NCBI GenBank assembly: GCA_022496205.1
Contig: WTXD01000039.1
Coordinates: 124,001-188,000, forward strand
Length of the DNA: 64,000 nucleotides
Direction: 5' to 3'
DNA from: Gloeopeniophorella convolvens
Lineage: Eukaryota > Basidiomycota > Agaricomycetes > Russulales
The translations under genes were made by a program, and so were the position numbers. Shown in pieces: positions 10,746 to 24,052 of the stretch (within the stretch, counting starts at the first letter, position 1; every line of letters begins with the position of its first letter). Below the pieces are notes generated by a model. The model was not told the DNA's origin, made no database searches, and saw only the letters and a program-made list of their open reading frames with translations.

Positions 10746-13700
10746 GAGTGCTCTACCAGGACAGGTGCCTGTTGTACCATCACGACCGTTAAGCTCCATC
10801 ACGCCCCCATCATCCAATGTCACCATCTCTTGTATTCCACCTAGTTACTCTACTACGCACATCTCCTGCATCCTAGATCACAACTTGCACCGCTTCTTGC
10901 TGCCAATCATCCCAACCTATCGGTGTGCCTCGGTGCTTCTCCTTGGGTCGCTGTTGTATACAAAAATTGAGGTCAATCATTCACGCATTGCTTATCACGT
11001 CTGCTGTTGGGCGCTATTATGTTTCACTTTGTACTAGGGGTTATTTCCTCTGGCTTGCTCGAACTAATAATGATCCTTGTAATATCATCATATCACACTC
11101 GCGTCGTACCATACTCTGCAGGTGGTTGACCGGTGAACCGGCGATACGAGACATCTCGACCTGCGACAGCTCACCGGCACCCGGATGCAAAGCACTCTAG
11201 CCCCGAATGACGTCATCGTATGGTCATGATGTGCGTGCACGCCTCATTCGAGTTTGAAGACGTGGTCGACGATCTCCAATGACCCTCGCAATCAACTCGG
11301 GCCATGTTTCGTCAGTTCGCCGCGTTTCGCCTGCAGCCTGATGGGGCCATTCAATATTTCATATTCAAGAGGACTGCGCTATTAGACTACATGGCGCATA
11401 ACAACGGATAACGGACAGCTGCGTGAGCCGGACGGGTGTACGAGCGTGCCCACGGTCAATGACGAGATGGCACCTGAAGGCCTGATGGCACGCGCTGCGG
11501 GGCCCGCCGCGTCGGAGCGTCGTTCGTCACCGGTCACCGCGTGGCAACGCTCCGTACGGCGAATGTATCTGCCGTTCAAGGGGAGGCGAGAGTGAATCTG
11601 AGTGGACGCGCCGACCAGTGCGAGCATCTACCAGTCCTCAAGCTCAAGCCCGAGTCCGACATTTAGGTTTTGCAAAACTTCAATTATGTCAAGGCTTTAG
11701 AGTGGTCCGTGAAAGAATGGGACCTCTTACGCGGGGATTGGGATCACAACCCACCCTCTGGTACGTCGACAGGCTACGTGACACTCACTAATCGCTCGTC
11801 GAGATACCAGCGACGTGGAAAATTGCGTTGTTGCCCGTACTCGTCGTGCCACCCGGACCAACTCGCGCCGTGGCGGGTGACGCGACAGAAGTTATTGCGG
11901 GTTGGCGCGCAGATCTATTTGTAGTCGACGGAGGATTTGGTGAGCTGCCTAGGCTCGCCTGTGCCTGTTGCGACTGCTGGGAGGCGAGCGAGCGATCCTG
12001 TGCTTTCTTCTGACCTGAAAAGAGAGGTTTCATCAGCATCAATGAGGGCGAATTGGAAGTGTCCAGCTACTCACTGCCGGCTGAGCCTTGGGCAGGTAAG
12101 GAGCCGCGCGCCATGTGGTGATTGTAGAGTTTCAGAGGAAAGGTCGATTGGGGCTCGGGTGTCGAGGATAGAGCAATGAACGACCAGAAATGTTAGGCTG
12201 AGAGCACGGAGGTGGATCTGGCCGTTCATTCTCAGCGTTATAAAGGCCTGTGTGGGGAATGTGGCGGCCACAGTGACGACGTTCGACTTATTACAAGGTG
12301 CCACAGTGGCATAAAAGCACCCACAAACCGTACGATGTGCCAGTGCCATTGCGTGGGCCTTACAGAGTGCTTCCAAAGTGGGGCAGTCGGGCGACGGGCC
12401 ATTCTCTCTTGGCAATGTCAGCGGGTTGGCGCGGATGTCTCTGCCAGGACGATGTCGGTAAATGAAAGAGATTGGGCCAAGTAGACAGTGATGGCCTTCT
12501 GGGAGACGCAGAGGCGAGGTATAGGAAGGTCACGCACCTTTGAAAGGTAGCCATCCCGCACTCTCCGGTCAACGGGTAGCTTGCTCGAAGTCTGTCGGCA
12601 AAACTGTGTAGGAGCAAGAGGAAGACCCAGCTGCATACCCCGCGCGAAGGGAACGATGGTCAGAGAAGGAAAGAGGCCACTAGAATGACTCTGCGCTAAG
12701 GCGCAGGCGTCATGTATTCGGCGCCGGTGCCACCCGACTACTTTGTGCCGATTTGCAGCCCGTGACTCCTGAGGCCTGAAGCTTGAAGGGCAGGACATAG
12801 TCCGGACTCGATATCGGCAGCTCAGCGTGAGTAGAGGGATTACGTCGTTGTCTTGGCAGAGTCGTCACTGAGGCCGCACAGCCGGGAGGGAGAGGAGGAT
12901 GGTCGAGAGAGGCCATAAGTATGCGTACGGAAAGGTACTGGCATCGCCGCCCGAGGTCAGAATGTCTTGATAATCTGGCACCGGGGGGGGGGGGGGTGCA
13001 TGAGGGTGACCATAGCGTTGTCAAGTGCCATTGAGTGAGTGCCGTCGATGGGGTGCCAACCGTGGCGCAGTTTGGTGGGCCAAGCGGGCAGTGCACGCAC
13101 TCTGTCACGGTCCTGCTCTGTTGGACTCGGCGCCAGGAGGCAATTGGCGGTTTCCGGAGATTGAAAGTAGTCGCAGCTTGCCGTGATACGAAGCGCTCCG
13201 CTCAGTATGGTAAACTTTTGCACGCAAGAGCCCGAGTGCAAATACCTAGTACCGTTGGCATCAAGAAGACTTGCTCCCATCCAAGCAATCTGAACGTCGC
13301 ATACAAGACGCGCCATACCATTTTGCCTGAATTGCGGTACCTTTCTCTCGCGTTTGGACGAATGAATAGCCTGGGTGGCACATATGGATGCACGGGCTAG
13401 CTCACTGTATCTGTGCTGACACCCACGCGCCTATAGGGGTGCGCGCGGGGATCACATACGCGCCAAGGGGATTGCGATGAGGGACAGAGTTGGCTATGGA
13501 TTCCGCCGTTGACAGTGAGTTCGACTTGGAGTAGAATGGTGTATTCACAACCACCGTGCAAAGGACAAATGCATGGAGGCGATACACTGGCACATTCACG
13601 GCACATCCAAGGACACCGTTCCATAGCCCGGTATCCTCATTTCCGCTTCGCGGTGCCGTATCACCCATCGCACCAGTGTACATCACACTACCTCCCGCCA

Positions 13701-16700
13701 GCACTGCACAGCCCACTCAACGTTATGAACTCCCTACCACGCATGGTGTGCGAGGTGTCTGGAAGCTATCACGTTGGCAAGGTTGTTCGGCTCCCGCCCT
13801 CAGCGCGACCCTGCATGCACGATCCTGAGCAGTATATTCCCTCCCGGCGCGGATGGGAAGCCCTGCCCATGCGTGACTGCCCGCGGTCTCGTAGAGACGA
13901 TTGCAGGTCGGCGTCGAAAACTGCCAACTTCAAGTTGTTGTTCATGCGCGAGCTCGTCCTCGCTAACCTGCCTGACGATATTGTCCTTGCCTACCGATGG
14001 ATCAGGAAGAGCAACGAGCGCGAGCATGCGCGCGAACTTACCTTTGGTCGAACCGAGGACTGGTAGAGATCCGGTACCCATGGCCAATGATATTGAGGGT
14101 GGCTGCTTAGGCACGTATAGACAGAGTCGTCGACGAGTCGTTGCAGCCTAGGCCAGAGGCTTGAGAGGGCGGTGGTATTCGTCCCAGGCTCAATATGGTT
14201 GAATGCCACGAGGTCGTGAACAGCCCGAGGGCGCTACAGCATCGGCAGTCCAATGGCTGTGTCACCTGGGATGCCGGGTGAACGCATCTCATCCGGCCCC
14301 AGGCGCTGGGTATCTCGGTGTTGGATCGAGGTAGAGGCGTCCTTAGGTCAGAGAAAGAGACACGGTGACCGGCGGCTGTCCGGTCGTTGATCATGATGAT
14401 GCACGACGCGTGACGCATTGCCACCGTTAGGTTGACCCTCGGTGGCAACGGTGATTGCTGCCAGGCCTCTTCCTGCAAGCCCTTGCAGACGCACGACTTG
14501 TAAGTACCCGCCCATGCATCGTGATATAATTATGCCGAAGAGTTGAGTGTGAGTTGAAGGGTGCCGTCCCGAGAGGAAGATGTAGCCGGGGAAGGGTAGA
14601 CAGGGAGTATTAGTAGTGCAGTAAAGCGAGAATGAGAGAGATGGATCGACGCGAGAAGCCGGAACAGTGCGAGCGCGGGAACGCGAAAACGATATCGGCG
14701 CGGGTGCGATTTACGAGTCGACGATTAGCGGCAGGCGGTTTTCGAGAGTTACACGAGGAAGATAAGATTACAATTGCAGCGGAAACATGCAGTTTTTTTA
14801 TACATGGCGAGGAGTTGACAGAAAAGAGGCGGAGTCGCGAGTGGCATCGAACAAGTACAAACGCGGGAATCAACAAGAGAACCGAGACGGCCGTTCGCAG
14901 GCGAGAGTCGTGAGTGGCCGTGGATAGAGACAAAGGAAGTAAATAAAGTCATTCTAAATGGAAAAAGCCATGCAGTCGGGAGAACATAGCAAGTGAGAGA
15001 GATAGGTATCGAAGAGCTCTGGAGCGCTTGTATTGAGTTTCTAAAGACTTGGCGCTATTGGTGGAGAGGTGCAAGGCGGCGGCTTTGGTTGGGATTGCCA
15101 GAAGGGTGACGAGGTTGTGGCAATGGTGGCCCCAGAGGCGACGGAGGCGATGTGGATAGACAATGGAAGTGGCGAGCCTAGGGAGGAGGAACGAGGAGGC
15201 GGTGGCGACGAATAGATCAGTAACGTGAAAACGTGACTTTGCGGCGGCGTTGCACGCGCAGCGCACGCATACTCAAGGTGCAGAAAATAAACATCACCGA
15301 AAACAGGCGGGCCATGGAATGAGGTGGGTTTGGCACATTTGGCACATATACACGTGCTGGACGGGGCATCGTCATTCGATGGCACAGCGGTCGCGAGGCA
15401 AGAAGCCAACTCACAGAAGCATGGCGCGGCACTCAGTCCGGCGTCGTCCCTGCGCAGCCCACCCGACGTTATAAAACCTGGCCGTCCCGCACATGGGGAG
15501 CGATCTCAGGGGCTAGCACGTCGACGGGGCGTCGAAGGGTTCACCAGGTGTCATGGCCACGGCCACCGGCGTGGATCATTCTCAAAACCACGTTGCTTCC
15601 GCTTCGCGGGGCTGTGGAGGTGTGGCCTCGCGCCGTATAATTGGGGCATGTAAAGTGACGGCCGGTGGGCGCATCGCCCGGGTGCTGTTCTGATTCTCAT
15701 GTTGTGAACTTCCGGATAGGAGGTTCCCCGGGCTCGACTTCCCTGGACGTAATATCGGGTGATGAGCCACACGATCTCTAGTAGAAGCATGCAAGCAGGA
15801 AGACTCCCACATTTACTGCAGTTTACTGAGAACGCTAAATCCGGACAACCCATGGAACTATAGCCTGTGTGTAATAATGAGCAACATGTTGATTTTTCGT
15901 TGAACGGACCTTTGGGGAGGGGTCGGCGAGTGTCGAATGTCGGGGTGACACCTCATGCCGGGGGATTTAAGCACATTCAGTGTTCCGTTCATTGGCACGA
16001 AGTCTCCGCTGGCCACACGGTACTGAAATCTGTGCGCTGTGCCTTTGCTTGGCACGCCGCGGCACTCAGGTCTTGGGATATGGCACTGAACCAGGCACTC
16101 GACCTAGTAGGCCACTCAGTTCTACGATATCGTGGTTGTTCTCTTGCACGAAATGACTTTATACTTTAGCAATCACTAGGAGGGTGGGAACTGACGAGGG
16201 CAAAGTTAGCGATTTTTGCGCTGGTCTAACGATGCATACCGCAACGGCGGGAGGTACTGCTCGGAACTGGCCGAACGTGGTAAGTTCGATCGGTCTCGAA
16301 CCTCACAGAGGAGTTGATCCATTGATCCCAAACTACTGCCAAAGGTCCGTACGTCGTAGCCATATACATTCTTCCTCCACCAGTGGCCCACCATAGCCCT
16401 AATGGTTCCGTGGAGTTAGTGTTTACATACCGCATGCATTGCTCAGCAGTGAGTGCCAGTGACGCAACACGTGCTGTCAGGCTGTTGCTAGCACTTGTGT
16501 TATCAGACTAGCAAGATGCGCGGATTCGGCCCGGTCGAGGGATGCACAACTGGATCCCGGGGTAACTCTTGTTACTTACTTCCCTGGGGTCTTTGAGAAC
16601 GACAATCCGTTAGCCTCGCTTGGATCGGAGTGTTGTACAGGGCCTGAATCACCTACAATGAACCCGAAGTACCCTGATCAGCGCCATTCGTACGCTTTAT

Positions 16701-17949
16701 CGCTTCGCCCGGGAGCCGTGACACTGCTGCCTCTGGAGATGACGAGCCTTGATATCTCTTGAAAGTGAATGTCGTCAGGACCGTTGTGAGACGGTGGCCA
16801 TGGGACTTGCAGGGGTGCTTACTGTTTCGCATCACGCCTGCGCAAGGGAAAGTCGCAACGCCCATGATTGGTAGGTGTTGGGGGGCCCGATGATCCTGAG
16901 ATGAGGTGCGGGAAGGGTTCTGGCGACAAGGCATTTATCTCAGAAATTTGCGCCTTGAGGCTGGAACGTGATGCATCCTACCAGGAGTTATCGCGGCGCT
17001 GGTGCCAGCTTCATCGCATGGGTGCCATATCGTGGCGGCGTCAGTCCGACTCAGAACTGTGACCACACATACGGTCATAAGTCACAAGGTACTTCCAAAG
17101 TGATGACTATGAATAGAGGCGGACTTACATGGTTGGGCGGGGTCCGACGTTCAGGAGTGCAGAAGGATCACGAATATGGGTTCTGGAGGAGCGCACTTGG
17201 TCATGGACAGGTCAGGTCACTCAAGCTGCCAGAGGCTGTTACTTAGGAGAGAAGCCGAGATCGGAGCTTGAATTTCGACTAAGTGTGCCAGCGGCCAGCC
17301 TTGGTGTCAGCACGGACAGGCACGGACCAGATTTCTCCCCTTTTTGGCGCTGCCAGGTTCGTTCCAACGATTGATCCTGCAGTCCGGCGGCTTCGCCTAC
17401 CCCCTTTCCGCAGCTCGATCCTTCAGCTTATCTTGTGACCCGCACGGTCCAGAAACCAAGGGCGGTGCGGACGGCCATTATCTAGCCTCGGAGGTGGTAT
17501 GCGGCGTGCGCAAACAGCACGGGACTGCGGGACTCATCACCGCACCAACCTTGCACCCGAAGGCCTTCAGTTCTGTCTCGCCATACTTACCGTGCGTAGA
17601 CAGTCCTTGTTCGTCACCCACCCCCTTTTGGACCGTCCGCACGGTTGCTACTCAGTGGGTCATGTATACTTTGTTCATAATGATTCGGACTTTTCAGAGG
17701 GGATGCACGAGGCCTTCTTCTGAGATGTATGCTGTTGACTACTACATCAACGTCAAGTGATATATCTTTCGAGGTGTGCCAGTCCAGCGCCAGTGCCGTG
17801 ACGTGCCCACTTCCGGGCATAAGTAGAAGGTGAGGCTTACAGTGCGTGGACCACGCGTCGCGCCTGTACGAGACCTCCCGCTGTAAGCCAGATCCCCGGG
17901 AAGGTCGAAGTATCATGCCAATGGTGTTGGCTGTCGAGGGTGCATTGGT
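10746..17949. other. Long gene-poor stretch
   Basis: About 7.2 kb in which no protein family, intron-joined frame or RNA gene could be supported. Base composition is less GC-rich than the coding regions. Open frames are short and randomly distributed on both strands. It contains a G14 homopolymer and a purine-rich block around 14560-15260. It may be decayed repeat sequence, but no internal terminal repeats were detected by eye. Confidence 0.5.
12983..12996. repeat. Poly-G homopolymer tract (G14)
   Basis: Fourteen consecutive G residues in a non-coding stretch. Such tracts are length-unstable and error-prone in sequencing, so the exact length may not be real. Confidence 0.8.
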
Positions 17950-18357
17950 TTATATGAGCATTAAGTGAGTGAAACTCATGCCATCTGAGGACGCAAGGCT
18001 TTTTTTGATGCCAGGGCTATCAGCAGCAGGACAGAAGTCGATTGCAGCAGCAGGCTCCAGCAAGCCAATGTATATCGCGAATGAACACGCAGAGCGACGC
18101 CATAATCTACCGAACCACTTACGAGGCAACAGGATGGCCGCCGCGGAGAGGCTGACGTAACAGAGCTTTGACCTCTTTTCCAAGCCGATGCTGGTTGGAA
18201 CACCTATATTTCTTTCAGAATGGTTCAGGCGTCTCAAACGCTTCAAGTCTTTCAGCGGCATGAGCTTCCTCGTTACACCGAGCCACGGCCCACTACCATA
18301 ATAAAGCCCCAGTGTTCCAGGTGGGTAACCACGCGACCTCCTTGCAGTGTTTGTCAT
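17950..18357 (-). CDS. Possible small hypothetical protein (135 codons)
   Basis: A minus-strand open frame from the ATG at 18357. It begins with a basic segment (MTNTARRSRGYPPGTLGLYYG) followed by a Lys/Arg-rich stretch. The second half could instead be an intron: a GTAAGTGG donor follows ILLPR and a CTGATAG acceptor follows downstream. No domain is recognised. It would be divergent from the hydrolase at 18747. It may equally be a chance open frame. Confidence 0.2.
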   Translation of the reverse strand: MTNTARRSRGYPPGTLGLYYGSGPWLGVTRKLMPLKDLKRLRRLNHSERNIGVPTSIGLEKRSKLCYVSLSAAAILLPRKWFGRLWRRSACSFAIYIGLLEPAAAIDFCPAADSPGIKKSLASSDGMSFTHLMLI

Positions 18358-18703
18358 GTATTCTGGCGCTGACTTTGGCGGCTCTTCCACTGGTATATAG
18401 GTATTAACCCCTGTGGATTGCCTCCGACGCGCCAAGCTTCTTGTAACGAGGCGCGCCGAGGCTTGATCCCGATACTGCTGTCAGCGCCCAGTCCGCAAAC
18501 CCCAAACTCCATCATTTCGTAATCGGCGCAAAGCAGTCAGACTGGCTGGCGCGAGGCACTGCCCACTTTTAAGTTGAACTAAGTACGATCGTATCATCGC
18601 GCTTCTTCCGAATCGATACCTCTTCGACTTCATCCTACCTCATTCTATCCCCTGTCGGATCTGAAACAGCCCCTTGCCGAGTATGGGCGCTTGCCATGGA
18701 TCC

Positions 18704-18710
18704 TATAAAT
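18704..18710 (+). promoter_or_regulatory. TATA-like element of the alpha/beta hydrolase gene
   Basis: TATAAAT lies about 40 nt upstream of the preferred ATG at 18747. It lies downstream of the alternative in-frame ATG at 18696, which argues for the later start. Confidence 0.4.
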
Positions 18711-18746
18711 TGCCTCGCAGGAGAGCGACCACGCTGCCGACACCAA

Positions 18747-19793
18747 ATGTCCTCTCAAAATAACATCTTGCGCTCTGTAGACGGGACTCGCATCTTTGCC
18801 GAAGCAACGGGAAATCCTGCCAACGCGCATCTCGTCCTGGTCCATGGAATAGGTCTTAGTGGTGCCGTGTTTGACAGATTCTGTGCGGACGACCGCCTTA
18901 AGGGCCTATACATTGTAAAGTCGTCCTGCGCGCACAATTTATTGTCTAATGATGGACCGCAGGTTCGATATGACTTGCGTGGCCAAGGGCGGAGCGATAG
19001 GCCATTGGACGAAGCGGCTTACTCTTCCGAGCGATTTGCTGAGGACTTTCAAGCTGTCGTTGATGCATTCAAGCTCCAGAAGCCCGTTGTTGCTGGATGG
19101 TGAGTTCCGATAACATAGTTATTCGCCAGAGGTGCTTACCGTAGGACATAGGAGCTACGGGGGTGCGTGGATCCTGTAGGCCGTGCTCTCTAACTGACAT
19201 CGATTAGGCACCCTTTCTGCGGACATCATCGCGCACCTCCCGCCCAACACTATCTCTGGATTCCTCTTCATCAGCGCTATTCCCTACGCGGGTCCAATAC
19301 TTGAGGTCTTTGGGAGTAAGACGGTGATGTCCGCGATAGAGGGAATGTCTTCCCTAGAGACTATCACCTGCCGTGCCGCCACGAATCGCTTTGTGGAAAC
19401 GTTGTTTAACCGCCCTGCGGATGCGCCTTATTCGGTGAACCGCATGTACGCTGGGCATTCCACCGCCGCAGAGATATGGGGCTTCCTCTGTACCCGCAAG
19501 CAGGACGAATCCAGCATCTGGGAGGCGGGGAAAGCTGGCTTCCCGGTGTTCCTGCTGTTCGGGACGGCAGATCAACAGGTCATCGGAGAGAACGTGTACA
19601 ACTTCATGCGGCCCCGGTGCACGAACTTGTCAGTGTGCAAGATTGAGGGTGGTAGCCATGCATTGCACGAAGAGTACCCGGATCAAACGATCAAAGCCAT
19701 TCTTGAGTTCGTCGATAAGGTCGCAGGGAAGGTGAGCAGGACTTCGATAACGCCTCGTGGTGGCTGACATACTTCTCTCAGAGCTATGCGTAG
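18747..19793 (+). CDS. Alpha/beta hydrolase-fold enzyme
   Basis: A cytosolic-type serine hydrolase (no signal peptide). The start MSSQNN at 18747 has the context CACCAAATG. Fold landmarks: strand 3 and oxyanion region VLVHGIGLSG; YDLRGQGRSDRP; the nucleophile elbow GWSYGG; the acid in LLFGTADQQV; the histidine in GGSHALHEEYP. Splicing: intron 18915-18962, intron 19100-19151, an 11-nt exon 19152-19162, intron 19163-19207, and probably a last intron 19732-19781 giving the tail GKSYA. Without the last splice the frame stops at 19767. The nucleophile serine codon lies within the 11-nt exon. The family includes epoxide hydrolase-, haloperoxidase- and esterase-like members; the substrate cannot be told. 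Confidence 0.85.
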
Positions 19794-20504
19794 CTAGTAA
19801 TAGGGATGGGCGTTAGCTGGGGACATATTTCCACCTTCACGTTGGATGTATCCGGCCATATGCGTACTGTGGTGGTGCCCTCCGCGCCATATGCCGATTT
19901 TCTACGGTCTATTACATCAGTAGTCATTACGTTAATGAGAATGCATCTTCGATACGGCCGAACCGCGAGGTCCAAGGGGTTGCATACGTATCCGATACCA
20001 CGTTGAAGGGATCCGTTCCACGAGTGGCTGGCTCTTCTCAGAACTCATTCAGAAGGTTAGCTCGCCATTTGAGAGCTGGATCCACTACTACCGTGGTACG
20101 TAGTTTGGTCCTGGATAGATTTACGCAGATCATCCCCACCTTTGGATGTCCCCGAGAGCCTCAGGACACCCGACAGACCGACAACGATCTTTGTGAAGGC
20201 GGAAGGTACAAAAAGAACCATCGAGGTTGAATCTGATTAGACTTGGGTTACATCGGGAGGCGTTCAGGGTGCTCGCGCGAAGGCACTTGAAGGACTCCGC
20301 GAGGGGTCCGTTCAAGGACCGCAGATGCAGTGCTGACTCAAACCCGGAACCGTCGCGCATGTTGTGCACAATGAAAACGAACCCTAATATTGCAACACAA
20401 TTTCTTCCTGAGACCAATTGTACACAAGAGATGTACAGACAAGATGTACACGACAAAATGAGAATCAATGGCGTCGGTAGTAACCTGACCCTTTTGGCTA
20501 TGAA
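19794..20504. other. Convergent intergenic spacer
   Basis: About 700 bp between the 3' ends of the hydrolase and the second sedolisin. No gene is supported. Confidence 0.5.
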
Positions 20505-22596
20505 TTACAATCCGACCGCGGCGAGTAGCTTTGTCCAGTTGGGGGAACCAAGGCCGGTGACCTATCGAGCGCCGCCTGGGTCAGCAGGACGAAGACTAGA
20601 TCGAAAGAAGACACGTACCGGGTCCCAGCCAGCAGTCGCGGGGAAACCATTCGTATTACATCCGGGGTTGCTGCCTGAGGTGATGTCGTTCAGCGCACTG
20701 GCGCCGGTGGAGTACAGGAATGGGTTCAGGAAGCCGAGCACGGGTTTGCCGGCAGCGATGAGGCGGTCGTTCAGCAGTGAAATGACGCTGGCAAAGATGG
20801 GGCTCGCGCAGCTGGTCCCCTGGACTGGCTCCTCCGATCCCTCAAGGATGATCTCGACGGCGTTGCCGGCGGCGGCGATATCAGGGAACCCACGGCCGGT
20901 CGTGTTGAATTTGCCCGAGTTGGTGCGGCCAAGTTTGGAAAGGTAAGCAGACTTGGCGGAGACCTGGTACGACGGGGTGGCGAAATAGTTCGAGAAGCCA
21001 CCGGAAGAAAAGTCTGCGGCAGTCTCCGGGTTCACGTTTTGGGTAGCGCCAACGGAGGTCAGGCTACCCAACCGAGGAGCGTCAAGATGTATGGCTACGG
21101 TGGCTAGAAAGCGAAACGACGCACAAGGGGCAACCGGAGGGGAAGGTGGGAACGAAGGTCGTGCAACTTTGGTCCTGAGAGCCAGAGACACCACCATCAC
21201 CAGAGGCGAAGAGAATGCTAACGCCACGGGCACCAAGGGACATGTAGGCATTGCACAAGGTGCTATATGGCACATTCAGCAAGGCATTGCAGGAAGGAAG
21301 TAAGGCACGTACTTAGCCAAGGAACGCGAAATTGTGCTCTCATCTTGGCCGTAGCTAGTTGTGAGGACTTGCGGGGGCGCGTTTTCGCCGCTCAGGAAGT
21401 TGACGATGTCAAGGAATCCTTCGAGGTCGCCATCCTGGAAGTCCTCGCCAACAGAGATGAAGAAGGTGGGTACATTCGACGCGATTCCGATGGTATATTG
21501 AACATCGAGGTTCTTGGAAACCAGTCAGATCACACTTACAAAGTAGCGTAGCAACAACGTACCGCTTCAAGAGAGGCCTGTCTCGGGTTCTGGGGGTTAG
21601 ACCCACCATCAATGGTTTGGAGGGTGAAGGTATTGGTAGAGGGAAGGTCGGTGCGGAAGGTTTCGAGGAAATCCTGCAATAGATGATGGCTCAGCCTCGA
21701 GGCAAATCTCCTGACGACTGTTATCGTACGTACCTTGAGGTCAGCCTGGTTAGCGAAATTCTCGATGAAACCAGAGACGGCGAGCTTGTTGGAGGACTGG
21801 GTGGCCTTGGTGGTCGGGATGCCGTAGAGCTGCTGCAGGCAGCTGGGCGTCACCCTGTTGTTGCAAGATGAGGGCGCAGCATTCGCAGATAAGTTCCCAT
21901 TAATGACAGGAACCGCTTTCGCGGGAGAGCTTATAATTGGCTTCGGGCCGCGTCCAGACTTCGGGAACCTGTGGACATGTCAACCCATCGTGGCATTCTA
22001 AGGAGATTTGTGGCATACGTGGTGGTGGGGTGCACGAGCTCAAGGTGGCCCTGAAGCGCAACCGGGATGGAGTAGGCCAGAGTGCGGACCGTGGTTTCGC
22101 CCGTAGCGTCATGGACGAAGGTCGTGAAGTCCGCGTCGAACAGATCGTTGGCGTGGGAGACGTTCGTCTTGACTCCGAGCCAGTCACCGAAGGGCGAAAG
22201 GACGGTGGCCTCGAGGCCATTGTCGGAAAGCCACTGCTTGACCGCCGAAGCGGACTCCGGTTTGGGAGCAACGTAGGAGCCAACCTGACAACGACCAGTT
22301 AGTGAGAGTATGGCAACTCAGTGGCTATTATAGCATACATCGTCCTTGGACAGCCATTGACCATACTCGGCGCTGCTGGGGCTGCTGATTTCCAAGACCC
22401 TGTCCTGCAGACCCTCGATGTCGATCTGAGCGAGGGCGATGCGCAGGCTCAGCGTGGTGTCAGCCGGCGCGGGGCCCTTGCTGGTGAAACCTTTCGGCAC
22501 ATTGTCACGACGCTCATGCAAGCGCATGTCGCGCTTGACCTGCGCTGCGAGAGCGAGGGTGATGAGCGAAGAGAGAACGGCGAGTGTCTTGACCAT
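20505..22596 (-). CDS. Sedolisin (S53) serine-carboxyl peptidase, tripeptidyl-peptidase type
   Basis: A secreted peptidase that at acid pH should release tripeptides or cut internally. The start at 22596 gives a clear signal peptide (hydrophobic run LAVLSSLITLALAA), then a pro-kumamolisin prodomain beginning KRDMRLHERRD. The catalytic Glu and Asp are in EANLD across an intron, the oxyanion Asp in ASGDGGVSG, and the nucleophile in GTSCASP. The C-terminus is VTGLGSPNWTKLLAAVGL. About eight short introns are needed; the one after FPSGCP preserves the same CPF-TSVGAT junction as the other copy. All exons join in frame, unlike its paralogue at 5755-7943. Family members serve in extracellular protein degradation by wood- and litter-decay fungi. 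Confidence 0.92.
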
Positions 22597-22653
22597 GTCT
22601 GGTGTAGGAAGAGCTAGGGGGGCACTTGCTGCGGTCTTGGAACCTCGAGCCGC

Positions 22654-22662
22654 ATTTTATAC
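22654..22662 (-). promoter_or_regulatory. TATA box for the second sedolisin gene
   Basis: Minus-strand GTATAAAAT, about 60 nt upstream of the ATG at 22596. It matches in motif and spacing the element before the first sedolisin. Confidence 0.55.
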
Positions 22663-24052
22663 GCGCGTAGCAGCAGCCTCACTGTGTATTTGCATCGAGC
22701 CCCAGATAAAGACCGCATGCTGCGACTGCGGTACCCGAGGTAGCATAGGGAGACCGGAACAGCCCGCAGGCGGTCGGCAGTCGAACTGACGTCTTGCGAA
22801 GGGTTTGGACAAGAGAGACCACGCGACAAAAGCTGATCTTGGGTGGATAGCACGCGGCCAGGATATGCTGGGGCTATGGCGAGCACAATGGCGTGAGGGA
22901 AAGATAGTCAGAATGGAGGTGTAAACCTGGAGTTGTGCATGACCCACTCGGCCACATGGCGCGACTCGGGCTGAGCGCTCTGAGCGCTGGCACTCGGAGA
23001 GCCAGAGGCTCGTCGAAGTTCTGCACGCAGGGAGACCCTGCTAGATCGGCTGTGCTTCCCCACAAGACCCCCGATGCTTCCTGCGCGCTTGTCCCCACCA
23101 TCGTTATCTAGAGACGCAGACCGCATGGCTTCTTTCCGTTAGCATATTCGAGACCGGGCGTCGTGAAAAAGGCTAATTCACTTGCAAAAATGTTGCCGAT
23201 CTTCTCTCACGGAAGTGTGCGTGGCCACGGCAAGCAGCAGCGGGTTCGAGTGCCTGCTGGAGATGGACCAGCTCCCTGGAGAGAGGACAAGTGTGCGGTA
23301 TGGAGATCTCAACTCATGAAGAGAATGAAGGGTGTATGCACCAATGATAAGGATGGAACCCGGGTTCCGCTGTCGCGAAGCCATTATGCAGAATAACTCC
23401 TGGAGCGTCAGCATTTTTGACCGGTCTAATCCGGAGTACATAATTGACCATCGCAAATCCTCCACAGACGCATGCTACAGTGATGGCTGGTCGGGAACGT
23501 ACCGGTGATCAAAATGCTCTAATGGCACGAAGTAGTTGGCGACCATGGTGGCACTACGCCGCAGGTCAATGACTCGCGCACGCGATTCGACCGGTCAGAC
23601 CGGTCGCCGGCCGCCGGTCACCAGAAACTTGGCGCACTACGGCACGTGTCCACTTTGGTAGTCCCGAAGAAGAGGCCAATTGAGTCGTCCATACGCTGGA
23701 TAATCAGACGCATTTAACATTGTTTTGAAGTTGCATTGGCAAGAGCATGAGGACGCTCCGCAGCGTGTCCAATATACAGCCCGAAATTATTCTATTTGAA
23801 ACCCATTGGGCGGAGGTTCGAGCCTCCAGCCTGAGTTGCCGTACCGAAGCCCCGACAAAGCCTTCGCGATGACATTCATGTGCTACAGACATTTAAACGC
23901 AGACTCTTAATATATTACATCCCATATTGAGAAAGGCATGATTAAACCATAGCTGGGCGTATTCTGATGGCGAGGGTCAGAGCCGCCCAAAAGGGTGCTC
24001 CCGGTTGAACACTCCGGAAGGGCACTTGTAGCTGAAGGGCATCTCAGGCTTG
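22663..24052. other. Intergenic, no supported gene
   Basis: About 1.4 kb upstream of the second sedolisin and downstream of the kinase. It contains a short stretch of repeated CCGGTC/GACCGG motifs near 23590-23625. No coding or RNA gene could be supported. Confidence 0.45.

Noticed and set aside
23810..23840. tRNA-like T-arm (GGAGGTTCGAGCCTCC)
   Set aside because: The T-loop would be six bases, and no acceptor, D-arm or anticodon arm could be folded around it.
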